Below, piece by piece: positions 6,091 through 13,657 of a stretch of DNA of 18,213 nt. Each line of letters starts with the position of its first letter. Position 1 is the first letter of the stretch. A program made the translations under genes and the position numbers. Source of the DNA: an uncultured Neisseria sp. (GTDB lineage Bacteria; Pseudomonadota; Gammaproteobacteria; Burkholderiales; Neisseriaceae); contig CAKMQH010000094.1 in the NCBI GenBank assembly GCA_927911515.1, forward strand, positions 1-18,213. The letters run 5' to 3'. The notes under the pieces were generated by a model. That model saw only the letters and a list, made by a program, of their open reading frames with translations, had not been told where the DNA came from and did no database searches.

Positions 6091-7923
6091 TTATTGCACA
6101 ACATCGCAGGACTTCGCTTTTTCGTGTTTAGGCGCGTTGACGAAATCTTTGCAGTCCGCCAGCAGCTTGGGCAAAAGCGGTTGGAACACGGGATGGCTGC
6201 GCAGTTTGCCCGCGTAAAACGACATCATGTACGGGTAATAATACTGCATTGCCTGCATCCATTTCGCGCCCTCTTCCGTCTTGCCTTGACGGTAGAGATA
6301 CAGCGCCACCTGATAAGCATTGGAATACGGACGGTAAGACAAGGAATTAATCGCCGCCTTCTCCGCCCAAGGTTTGACCTGCATATCGGTCGGCTCGGCT
6401 CGGCGGGTCAGGCTGAGGTCGGCATAATAAGCCAGCATCGGGCTGGTTTCGGAAATATGGCGCAAACCGTTAATCTTCCGCCCCGCCATCTCCGTACTTT
6501 CATTTTTCAGAATCCGGCTGTAATCGACCAAATCGGTATACGTCCAGCCCATATGCAGCAGCCCGCCGATAATCAGCAACGTAGTAAGCCCGCCCACCCA
6601 ATTTCGGCCGCGCGCCCAAGCGAGGTCGTCTGAAACGTCTTCATAACGTGCCGGCGCAAGTGCGAACATCAATACAAACGGTGTCAGAAAATAGATATAC
6701 CACAAAGGATACTCCAGCATACTGTGGCACATACTGACGGCAACCATAGACAACAGCAGCAGCGAAGCCGGATGGTAAGGACGCACCAGCATCCGCCACA
6801 GCCCCGCAAGCATCGTCAGGGCAACCAATACCGTACCGACCAGCCCGACTTCGGAGAGCAGTTGTAAAACAATATTGTGCGAATGGGTAAACAACACGCC
6901 GAGGATATTATTCGGGAAATACTGCTGCTCCGCATTAATCCAGAAAGTCTGTTGGGCAAAGCTGTTCCAGCCGTGTCCGAACCAAGGCGCGGACAAAAAG
7001 GCAGTCCAAGCCTTACGCCATTCAATCTGACGCATCGAGCCTTCAAAACCGCTGTTTCCGGCGCGTTCGACCGCCGTTTCATATTGACCGTTGCCCAACA
7101 GCTCCAAAATCGAACCCATCGCAAATTGAAATACCGCCACCAACGCGACCGTCAGAAAAAATATCCGAACCTGCCTTGCAGAATCACGTCCCGCACGCCA
7201 ACGCCACAGCGGCAAAATCAACGCCACGCCAGCCACATAGCCCAGAATCGTGCGCGAATTGACCAAGCCCAACACAGCCGTCATCAAGAAGACCAACAAA
7301 AATCCCAGCCAGCCCGGCATTTTTCGGATTGACCACAAATAAGCCGCCGATAACACACCCCACATCAAATAATGCCCGAGGTGATTGCGTTGTCCAAGCT
7401 GACCGCTGACCTCTTTCCCGCTATACACAATCATGCTGCGCAGGAAACCAAGATCGTACCAGCCCTTAAACTGTATAAACGCAATCGCAGCCTGCAGCAA
7501 CGTACCAAACAATAGCGACCATGCAAACACCGTCACGATGCGTTCCTGCCCGTAGGCAGCCACCCAGCCGCGGCAAGCCCAAACCGCCAAAGCCAGAATG
7601 ACAAACGTCCACATCACCATATCGTTCATGCCGACGTAAATCAAATCCATCATCCGCGCCTGCAACCACCAAAATGCCGCCAAAACCAGCAAACCGACAG
7701 CCGCCTTAGGCAGGCGTACACTCAACAAACCCTTATACGCCGTGACCAACACCAGCATTAGCGCGCCCAAAAGCGAAGCTGCTTCCAGATAAAAACTCGA
7801 CAACGGACCCACACGGTAGAAAGACAAAAACGGCGCGGCGCATATCCACAAGAAACAGCACCACAACGGCAGCAAACGCTTGTCCCATTCACTCTTAAGG
7901 TCGTCTGAAAAACGCATAAACAT
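6091..7923 (-). CDS. pglL: PglL-type O-oligosaccharyltransferase
   Basis: An inner-membrane enzyme that transfers lipid-linked glycans to serines of pilin and other exported proteins. Starting at 7923 it has 610 residues, against about 604 in meningococcal PglL. There are many hydrophobic helices, a large periplasmic loop carrying the Wzy_C/ligase signature FTHSHNIVLQLLSEVGLVG, and a C-terminal TPR-like soluble part. With this start, residues reported as essential in meningococcal PglL fall at the same numbers: Q178 (in QLGQRNH), H349 (in THSHN) and Y405 (in LEYPLWY). That supports both identity and start. The ATG overlaps the TAA of the DUF2069 gene by one base (TAATG), behind AAAGGCGGGG, so the two are translationally coupled. 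Two DUS copies lie inside the gene. Confidence 0.95.
   Translation of the reverse strand: MFMRFSDDLKSEWDKRLLPLWCCFLWICAAPFLSFYRVGPLSSFYLEAASLLGALMLVLVTAYKGLLSVRLPKAAVGLLVLAAFWWLQARMMDLIYVGMNDMVMWTFVILALAVWACRGWVAAYGQERIVTVFAWSLLFGTLLQAAIAFIQFKGWYDLGFLRSMIVYSGKEVSGQLGQRNHLGHYLMWGVLSAAYLWSIRKMPGWLGFLLVFLMTAVLGLVNSRTILGYVAGVALILPLWRWRAGRDSARQVRIFFLTVALVAVFQFAMGSILELLGNGQYETAVERAGNSGFEGSMRQIEWRKAWTAFLSAPWFGHGWNSFAQQTFWINAEQQYFPNNILGVLFTHSHNIVLQLLSEVGLVGTVLVALTMLAGLWRMLVRPYHPASLLLLSMVAVSMCHSMLEYPLWYIYFLTPFVLMFALAPARYEDVSDDLAWARGRNWVGGLTTLLIIGGLLHMGWTYTDLVDYSRILKNESTEMAGRKINGLRHISETSPMLAYYADLSLTRRAEPTDMQVKPWAEKAAINSLSYRPYSNAYQVALYLYRQGKTEEGAKWMQAMQYYYPYMMSFYAGKLRSHPVFQPLLPKLLADCKDFVNAPKHEKAKSCDVVQ
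6623..6634 (+). repeat. DUS inside pglL
   Basis: AGGTCGTCTGAA; on the pglL strand it encodes VSDDL in a cytoplasmic-looking linker. Confidence 0.95.
7898..7909 (+). repeat. DUS near the start of pglL
   Basis: AGGTCGTCTGAA; on the pglL strand it encodes FSDDL within the first ten residues. Confidence 0.95.
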
Positions 7924-8285
7924 TATTTCCCCGCCTTTCTCTGCTGTTTCACAAAAGCCAGGCATGCAACAAAAAACACCACACACGCCGTCAACGATAA
8001 AGCGGCACACACCACCTCGGCAGTACCCGCATTAAACAAACGCATCACCGCCTCGGCAAAATAAATCAAAATCAACATAGAACTATACTGGTAAGTATAA
8101 ACTTTACCCTTCAAAATACCCGACAACGGCAGGCACAAAGGCAAAGCCTTCAGCGCCAGCCACGAACCGCCGCTGCGCAAAGGCGCAATCCACAGTTCCC
8201 AAGATACAGAAAGGACAATCAAGAAAATCAAGCTGGCACAAGCAGCCAGATAAGGCAAAGAAGATTTATGAGAAGAAGTATTCAC
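7923..8285 (-). CDS. DUF2069 family membrane protein
   Basis: A 120-residue integral membrane protein with four hydrophobic segments. Its motifs WLALKALPLCLPLSGILKGK and YTYQYSSMLILIYFAEAVMRL match the DUF2069 family, whose function is unknown. The only possible start is GTG at 8285, because a stop lies a few codons upstream in frame. No clear ribosome-binding site precedes it, but an eight-codon ATG-TGA reading frame (8305-8282) ends across the GTG, which could couple translation. Its own stop overlaps the pglL ATG, so it is the first gene of a two-gene operon. A role alongside PglL is only suggested by this arrangement. Confidence 0.85.
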   Translation of the reverse strand: MNTSSHKSSLPYLAACASLIFLIVLSVSWELWIAPLRSGGSWLALKALPLCLPLSGILKGKVYTYQYSSMLILIYFAEAVMRLFNAGTAEVVCAALSLTACVVFFVACLAFVKQQRKAGK

Positions 8286-8327
8286 GGATAAAGTTCAACA
8301 GGCATCGAGCCGAGTGTAAAATGCAGG

Positions 8328-8333
8328 ATTATA
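8328..8333 (-). promoter_or_regulatory. -10 box for the DUF2069-pglL operon
   Basis: ATTATA on the plus strand reads TATAAT on the minus strand, 43 bases upstream of the GTG start. The -35 region has only weak similarity (TGCAAC-like). Confidence 0.5.
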
Positions 8334-8367
8334 CCGAAAACCGAAACAGCCGTTGCAGCCCGACTGT

Positions 8368-8379
8368 TTCAGACGACCT
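8368..8379 (-). repeat. Single DUS between divergent genes
   Basis: TTCAGACGACCT, unpaired, in the 215-base region between the DUF2069 gene and the LysM gene. Confidence 0.95.
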
Positions 8380-8500
8380 AGCGATACTGTTTCCATCCGT
8401 CGTATTGTTTTCAAACTGTCCGACGAATCAAAAACATAGCCCATCAGGTTGAACCTTCGAGCCTGCCCATAATCCTATTGATTTATCCATTTAGTTCCCT

Positions 8501-9203
8501 ATGAAAACAAACCGTACCCTATCTTTCAAAACCGCACTTCTCCGTCTGACCGCATTAGGTGTAGCATTCACGCTCGCCGCCTGTGCCGGCGGCGGCTCGC
8601 CCACCGGCGCCGTACCCGACGGCTACTACCGCGTCAAACCGGGCGACACCCTCAGCCAAATCGCCAAACGCTACGGACAAAACGTCAACACCTTGGCATC
8701 CTGGAACAATCTGAACAACGCCTCACAAATCGAAGTCGGACAAGTCTTGCGCGTCCGCAAAAAACGCCGCCAACCGCCCCCGCTCCGGCAGCACCGACAT
8801 CAGCAGCGCCAAAACCGTCGCCCCCGTCAACCGCCTGACCCTGCAATGGCCGGTCGACAACGGCAAAAATTCCATTATCCGCGGCTACGACAACGCGACC
8901 AACAAAGGCATCGACATCGGCGGTATGCTCGGACAAAGTGTCAAATCCGCAGCAGCCGGAACCGTCATCTACGTCGGCGAAGAAGTGCGCGGCTACGGCA
9001 AACTGATTCTCATCAGCCACAACGACTTCTCCATCACCGCCTACGCACACAACGACATCATTCTGGTTCAAAAAGACCAAAAAGTCGCAGCAGGCCAGCC
9101 GATTGCCACCATGGGCAATACCGACACAGACGGCGTCAAACTGCATTTCGAAGTCCGCATGAACGGCAAAGCCGTCGACCCGATGCAGTACCTGCCCGGT
9201 TGA
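8501..9203 (+). pseudogene. LysM/M23 (LytM-type) lipoprotein, probable amidase activator; frameshifted as sequenced
   Basis: A lipoprotein with lipobox LAAC (C28), a LysM peptidoglycan-binding domain (about 42-86, YYRVKPGDTLSQIAKRYG) and a C-terminal M23/LytM domain. An extra A in A6 (8759-8764) breaks the frame; with five A the reading continues VRKNAANRPRSGSTDI and gives 233 residues. The LytM domain lacks the zinc ligands of active peptidases: the HxxxD position reads NKGIDIGG and the HxH position reads KLHFEV. The same losses are found in NlpD/EnvC/ActS, which activate cell-wall amidases rather than cut peptidoglycan. So the likely role is outer-membrane-anchored control of septal or stress-related amidases. 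It is shorter than typical NlpD, closer to ActS in size, so no symbol is given. Confidence 0.87.
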
Positions 9204-9260
9204 TTTACATCTTAATAGAACCCAAACCAAGCCTCAGCCCGATTCCGACAAACGGATGAC

Positions 9261-9272
9261 AGGTCGTCTGAA
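9261..9272 (+). repeat. DUS after the LysM gene
   Basis: AGGTCGTCTGAA immediately before the 9278 terminator. Confidence 0.95.
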
Positions 9273-9277
9273 ATGCG

Positions 9278-9312
9278 AAAACGCTTCTGTTTTAAGAGAC
9301 AGAAGCGTTTTT
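9278..9312 (+). terminator. Intrinsic terminator of the LysM/M23 gene
   Basis: A 13-bp perfect stem: AAAACGCTTCTGT (9278-9290) with ACAGAAGCGTTTT (9299-9311), 8-base loop, ending in a short T run. Unlike the others in the window it is not built from uptake sequences. Confidence 0.9.
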
Positions 9313-9662
9313 CACAATTTGGCATTTTCGAGGAGATGCTGATGTACCTGCTGGCTACGCCTTGCCCAATTCCCCTTAATAACCTTTACAGGGAAGATAT
9401 CCTCAAAACTCAAAACATAGATCAAGTTAAAAACAACATTATCAAAAGGGGTCGTCTGAAACTCTCTATTCAGACGACCCAATTCTATTTATCCCCACCA
9501 CCCTCAAACAACCATCCATAACGCATTTCCACCATTCATCATCGTTCATTTGTCCTATCTGCCTTTTTGATTTATGTTCAACTGGAAAAGTACACGAATT
9601 CGATGCCCATCATGGTAATCCACCTGCCGAATAAACCACAACAGCCATATAAAAGAGACAAT
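9313..9662. other. Gene-free junction at the left edge of the accessory block
   Basis: About 350 bases with no convincing gene. It holds an inverted DUS pair (9449-9480) and becomes visibly more A-rich. No clear -35/-10 pair was found for the following gene, and no tRNA fragment or integrase remnant was seen. Confidence 0.6.
9449..9480. terminator. Inverted DUS pair
   Basis: GGGTCGTCTGAA (9449-9460) pairs with TTCAGACGACCC (9469-9480) around an 8-base loop. No T run follows, so it may be an uptake signal more than a terminator. Confidence 0.6.
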
Positions 9663-10907
9663 ATGACAACCAAACTATACGAGTCCCTGCAACGGGAAGC
9701 CGATGAAATCCTGATGTATGATGAAGACTACAATATCAATGCCCGTCTGGGACTGACCATATTGATCTACTACACGGGTGGCGGTTCGGTAGCGGGACAA
9801 CGCAAGACGCTGGAAGCTGCCGAACGCTTTTATTCAAAGTACCATGGGTATTTGAAAATGCATTTTTGGACAGACATGCGCCGTTTTGCACGGCTCAATC
9901 CGACCACATTTCAAAACAAAATAGATCGTACCATTAAAAATGCTGAAGCAGGACGCAGATTAGAATGTGTGCTGACTTCTGATACGGAATATGGCCAAAG
10001 GGCTCCGGAATATCAGTTCAAAACCCTATCCTCCCACCCAATAGATGAAAATGGATTGTCTTGCCTTCAAATTACCCTGCCTTTGTCCTTTTTATCGACT
10101 ACTGCCAAACAGCAGGAATTCGAAGACTGGGTGGAATATGTTTGCAAACAGTTTGATATTTTCCACGGCTATGCTGGACTGACCATCGCCCTCCCTGATT
10201 CCTACTATAAATACCAATTTTATGAATACGCTGTGACCAAACGTTATTGGGGGGTAACACCTGATTCAGATTCACCCATAACCCTCCTTTGGTACGAAGG
10301 TATAAAATCTATCAGCTGGTACACACTTGTCGGCAAGGCGTTCCAAACCAAACTGAACAGCATGGAAATCCAAAACGTTTTAAACCATTATCCGGACATT
10401 ACGCTGAAGACCTTTAACGGCACCATGGTATTCAAAGCAGGGAAATTTCCCGACTTGGGAGATAAAACCAAACCGTTGCCCGTTAATTACTTGGTAGTAA
10501 ACAACCTGATGCGGCCGATACTGACACAAAAGCTGAACGACTCACTACATACTGCTTTCGGCAACGGCAAAAACCGCTACTCAGCTTCCCAAGGCTATTA
10601 CTGGCTGCATCGTTGGGATAATGCCAATTTTGAAAACGGGATTTTTAATCACGAAGGAACGAAACAGGAACTGATGCCGGTTTACCGAGAACGTCCTTTG
10701 GAAGCACCTTATGCCGGGTTGTGGATACCCGACAATCTGGAGAATGCAATAGAACGGCATTTCGAAAAGGGGGAAATCTTTCCTGATGATGGTGAATACC
10801 TTCAGCACCTACAAAATGGTACGACCGCAATTTGGAAAACCGATGCGGTCTGGCGGCTACTCAAACGAGACGATGGCGGCAGTGTGCTGCAGGCTTCAGA
10901 GTTTTAA
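9663..10907 (+). CDS. DUF3396 (type VI immunity family) protein
   Basis: A 414-residue cytoplasmic protein without signal peptide. Segments line up with DUF3396, annotated as a type VI immunity family: NINARLGLTILIYY near 24-37, HGYAGLTI at 168-175, IKSISWYTLVGKAF at 214-227, and the diagnostic MVFKAGKFPDLGDKTK at 255-270. Proteins of this family protect a cell against effectors delivered by kin or neighbours; the cognate toxin here is unknown and no toxin gene precedes it. AAAAGAGAC stands before the ATG at 9663; an earlier in-frame ATG at 9567 has no ribosome-binding site. It is the first gene of an accessory block. Family confidence is good; the partner effector cannot be inferred. Confidence 0.83.
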   Translation: MTTKLYESLQREADEILMYDEDYNINARLGLTILIYYTGGGSVAGQRKTLEAAERFYSKYHGYLKMHFWTDMRRFARLNPTTFQNKIDRTIKNAEAGRRLECVLTSDTEYGQRAPEYQFKTLSSHPIDENGLSCLQITLPLSFLSTTAKQQEFEDWVEYVCKQFDIFHGYAGLTIALPDSYYKYQFYEYAVTKRYWGVTPDSDSPITLLWYEGIKSISWYTLVGKAFQTKLNSMEIQNVLNHYPDITLKTFNGTMVFKAGKFPDLGDKTKPLPVNYLVVNNLMRPILTQKLNDSLHTAFGNGKNRYSASQGYYWLHRWDNANFENGIFNHEGTKQELMPVYRERPLEAPYAGLWIPDNLENAIERHFEKGEIFPDDGEYLQHLQNGTTAIWKTDAVWRLLKRDDGGSVLQASEF

Positions 10908-10932
10908 TGATCCGATATTGCCGCGCCACCGT

Positions 10933-10944
10933 TTCAGACGACCC
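10933..10944 (-). repeat. DUS between cassettes
   Basis: TTCAGACGACCC, unpaired, between the DUF3396 gene and the next cassette. Confidence 0.9.
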
Positions 10945-10992
10945 ACGGACTCTGCCCAAACACAACAATTACTTCTAGAAAGGACACATACA

Positions 10993-11468
10993 ATGTTTGA
11001 TTTAACGTGCAACTACTTAGACGATGATGATATAGATCACGAAGCCGAAAAGCAGTGGATTTTTAAAACTCTGCACCAGCTTGAAAAAGAAGAGGAAATT
11101 AAATCCTTGTTGAACGATTTTTCAAAATTCTCATCGTTATATGACGAAGCCGTTGCAGCAGGATTGAAAAAAGTGCAGTCAACGACTACATTATTATTTC
11201 CGCCTCAGCACCAGACGAGGTAATCAGCGCGCTCAAAGAATATTTGGAGAAAACCATTTATGACGCATGGGGCAGAACCGTGTCAAAAAGCCAAATGCTG
11301 CGTGATTTCGTCAGCGAATACAAATGGAAACATTTAGATATGGAAACATTCGACGCCATGAATCGGGACAGACTCTTCAATAATATTGAACTCTAGCAGT
11401 ATTTGCTAGGTAAACAAGAAATTGCAGCGAATCCCAAATACGCCCAAAGAATGAATCTAGGAAACTAA
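10993..11468 (+). pseudogene. Unrecognised protein with one frameshift and an in-frame amber codon
   Basis: AGAAAGGAC precedes ATG at 10993. Reading runs MFDLTCNYLDDDDID and onward; at an A6 run (11167-11172) one A must be added to continue as LKKSAVNDYIIISASAPDEV. The restored frame reaches TAG at 11394-11396 (134 residues, ending LFNNIEL). Beyond that TAG the same frame still reads like protein (QYLLGKQEIAANPKYAQRMN) and stops at TAA 11466-11468, which directly abuts the ATG of the next gene. The original gene may thus have had 159 codons, with the amber as a nonsense change. I do not recognise the family. Position before the tandem paralogs suggests a link with them: it could be an immunity protein or a toxin-domain remnant. 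Confidence 0.6.
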
Positions 11469-12386
11469 ATGAAAAAAATCGATTTCATAATGAATTTCAC
11501 CGTTATGCAGCATTCCTTCGATCGTGTATTTAAGGATATGCTGGCTTTTCAAAAAGAACATCTCCAAGAGCTATTTGTATGTAACGATACGGTTACGGTA
11601 AAACTGCTGACAGAACGTAGAAATATCAAAAACGGCATAGTCAACTTTAAAGACAAAAGCTATCCGGTGATCAAGACCAGTAAAAACTACAATCACAACT
11701 ATAAAGACAAATACGTCGAGTTTCCTCTGCCTCTTGCTGATCTTGCGCTGATGAAGGATTTTGCACTGACTTCGGAAGAAGTGCGGCATATACCCGAGAT
11801 GTTCGACCTGGAGTGGCTAAATGTGCCCTATAAGGAATGGTATAAATATCGTGGGGAACGTTATCCGATAGAAAAACGACACGGTTTGTTTAAATTGCGT
11901 CCTAGTTTAAATATCGATGGGGATGTTGCTTTGGGTCATTACTTCTTGATGAACGAATCCGATATCAGTAAAGCCTTGATAAAAGAATGGATATTCTTTT
12001 ATTTGGAAAAATATCAGGCACATTGTCATTTTCAGGGATTGAATCGCTTTTACCCCCCGCCTGTCTGGCCATTTTCCCTTTACGAAAAACGTATGGCTTT
12101 AGAATGGTTTACCTTTCTACCTGCCGAAATCCTACCAGAGGAAGTACCCAGTGCAAACGAGGTTATCTATCTTCCGAATAGAGGCAGTATCATCATTAGC
12201 ACCGAGCAGCCCTACGACTTTGAGAATCCTGAAATGCGCAAAGTGGCTGCCACAATCGAACAGGAGCTGCACCATTTAGGATTACTGCCTATTGTGAATC
12301 ATGTAGGCATTCCTCAAATTAACGATTTACCCTTTATCAGTCGTGAGCAACGTCTGATAAACATAAATCAGGGAAACGGGATATAG
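11469..12386 (+). CDS. Unrecognised 305-residue protein, copy 1 of a tandem pair
   Basis: An intact cytoplasmic protein with no signal peptide or membrane helix. Recognisable blocks are FDRVFKDMLAFQKEHLQELF (helical N-terminus), YNHNYKDKYVEFPLPLADLALMK cut here into helical and basic parts, EWLNVPYKEWYKY, an aromatic middle HYFLMNESD and EWIFFYLEKY, and a C-terminal module GSIIISTEQPYDFENPEMRK followed by a helix ending HLGLLP. That last module resembles the end of some polymorphic-toxin immunity proteins (Imm52-like), but I cannot confirm it. TAGGAAAC precedes the ATG, which directly follows the TAA of the upstream reading frame. A near-identical second copy follows at 12504. Immunity function is inferred from duplication and neighbours only. 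Confidence 0.8.
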   Translation: MKKIDFIMNFTVMQHSFDRVFKDMLAFQKEHLQELFVCNDTVTVKLLTERRNIKNGIVNFKDKSYPVIKTSKNYNHNYKDKYVEFPLPLADLALMKDFALTSEEVRHIPEMFDLEWLNVPYKEWYKYRGERYPIEKRHGLFKLRPSLNIDGDVALGHYFLMNESDISKALIKEWIFFYLEKYQAHCHFQGLNRFYPPPVWPFSLYEKRMALEWFTFLPAEILPEEVPSANEVIYLPNRGSIIISTEQPYDFENPEMRKVAATIEQELHHLGLLPIVNHVGIPQINDLPFISREQRLININQGNGI

Positions 12387-12393
12387 ACAAACA

Positions 12394-12429
12394 AAATGCG
12401 GGAATCTTCTGCCCCATTTCTTTGTTTTT
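12394..12429 (+). terminator. Intrinsic terminator after paralog copy 1
   Basis: AAATG-c-GGG pairs with CCC-CATTT (one bulged C, 9-base loop) and is followed by a T-rich tail TTTGTTTTT at 12421-12429. It lies 8 bases after the stop of copy 1, so copy 2 may need its own promoter. Confidence 0.6.
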
Positions 12430-12467
12430 ATTAAGTATAAGTTGGATTAAAAGTCTAAGATTTATCA

Positions 12468-12479
12468 AGGTCGTCTGAA
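12468..12479 (+). repeat. DUS between the tandem paralogs
   Basis: AGGTCGTCTGAA, unpaired, 24 bases before the start of copy 2. Confidence 0.95.
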
Positions 12480-12503
12480 AGTTTCCAATAGTAGGATAAC
12501 TAA

Positions 12504-13427
12504 ATGAAAAAATCGATTTTACTATGCATTTTTTCTGCTGTGCAGCAGTCCCTCGATCGAGTATTCAAGGATATGCTGGCCTTTCAAAAAGAACACCTCC
12601 AGGAATTATTTGTATGCAACGATACGGTCACCGTAAAACTGCTGACAGAACGTAGAAATATCAAAAAACGGCATGGTCAATTTGAAAGGCAAAAGCTATC
12701 CGGTGATCAAGACCAGTAAAAACTACAATCACAACTATAAAGACAAATACGTCGAGTTTCCCCTGCCTCTTGCCGATCTTGCGCTGATGAAGGATTTTGC
12801 ACTGACTTCGGAAGAAGTACGGCATGAACCCGAAATGTTCGACCTGGACTGGCTGAATGTGCCCTATAAGGAATGGTATAAATATGAGGATGAACATCGT
12901 CCAATAGAAAAACGACACGGTTTGTTTAAACTAGGTTTAGCCCCAAGTACCGATGGATCTTCTTCTGTTGCGTTTGGTCATTATTTTTTGATGAATGAAT
13001 CCGACATTGATAAAGCCTTGATAAAAGAATGGATATTCTTTTATTTGGATAAATATCTGCCACATTGTCGGTTTCGAGGAGTAAACCGTTTTTACCCTTC
13101 GAGAGTCCGGCCATTTTCCCTTTACGAAAAACGTATGGCTTTAGAATGGTTTACCTTTCTACCTGCCGAAATCCTGCCTGAGGAAGTACCCAGCGCAAAC
13201 GAAGTTATCTATCTTCCGAATTGTGGCAGCATCATTATTAGCACCGAGCAGCCCTACGACTTTGAGAACCCTGAAATGCGCAAGGTGACTGCCGCCATCG
13301 AACAGGAGCTGCACCATTTAGGCTTGCTGCCTCTTGTGGATCATTTTGGCATTCCTCAAATTAGCGATTTACCCTTATCAGTCGTGAGCAGCGTCTGATA
13401 AACATGAGTCGGGGAAACGGGATATAG
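12504..13427 (+). pseudogene. Second tandem copy of the ~306-residue protein, two frameshifts as sequenced
   Basis: Paralog of the preceding gene, nearly identical through most of its length. It differs mainly at the first ~14 residues (MKKSILLCIFSAVQQ), at the variable middle (LGLAPSTDGSSSVAFGH against LRPSLNIDGDVALGH) and at a few surface-type positions (for example EDEHRP against RGERYP). Two indels break it: an extra A in A6 at 12663-12668, where copy 1 has five, and a missing T at 13375-13376, where copy 1 has three. With both corrected the frame is 308 codons and ends INMSRGNGI, like copy 1. The upstream AGGATAACTAA-ATG mirrors copy 1. The middle differences suggest diverged specificity. 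The family is unknown; an immunity role is inferred from context. Confidence 0.78.
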
Positions 13428-13459
13428 GCAAAGAAAATAATACGTTTTAACTTTTCAGA

Positions 13460-13481
13460 CGACTACATGGGATTGTAGTCG
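13460..13481. repeat. Short hairpin
   Basis: CGACTACA (13460-13467) and TGTAGTCG (13474-13481) form a perfect 8-bp stem with a 6-base loop, overlapping a DUS core (13454-13463) and the end of the 49-residue minus-strand ORF. No T run follows, so terminator function is uncertain. Confidence 0.5.
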
Positions 13482-13612
13482 TATAAATTGTACAGACTTT
13501 CCCATACCCTTTTATAGTTGTAAGCTTCGTCAGTAACTGCACACCACCGTCGAGAGAGGCGATCCGCGATAGAAGTCGTCTGAAACCTGTGGTCAAACAA
13601 TCTTAAAAACAT
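13463..13612 (-). CDS. Possible 49-residue protein or gene remnant
   Basis: A minus-strand reading frame of 49 residues from ATG 13612. Its C-terminal half (RRWCAVTDEAYNYKRVWESL then YNLYDYNPM) is rich in W, Y and charged residues and looks like genuine protein sequence rather than chance. The frame is also open for several codons before the ATG (NLDAFN) back to a TAA. It lies 45 bases downstream of the SUKH gene on the same strand. There is no clear ribosome-binding site, and a DUS (13573-13584) is built into it. It may be the 3' remnant of a longer gene lost by recombination at that uptake sequence. I do not recognise a family. Confidence 0.35.
   Translation of the reverse strand: MFLRLFDHRFQTTSIADRLSRRWCAVTDEAYNYKRVWESLYNLYDYNPM
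13573..13584 (+). repeat. DUS-like copy
   Basis: AAGTCGTCTGAA, one base off the AG-mucDUS, within the 49-residue minus-strand ORF. Confidence 0.8.
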
Positions 13613-13657
13613 ATTGAAAGCGTCTAAATTTTAGGATTCCATATAGGCTATAGCTTG

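Noticed and set aside
9273..9521. 82-codon open frame after the LysM/M23 gene
   Set aside because: It begins inside the terminator region, covers a terminator stem and an inverted DUS pair, has no ribosome-binding site and its product shows no protein-like pattern.
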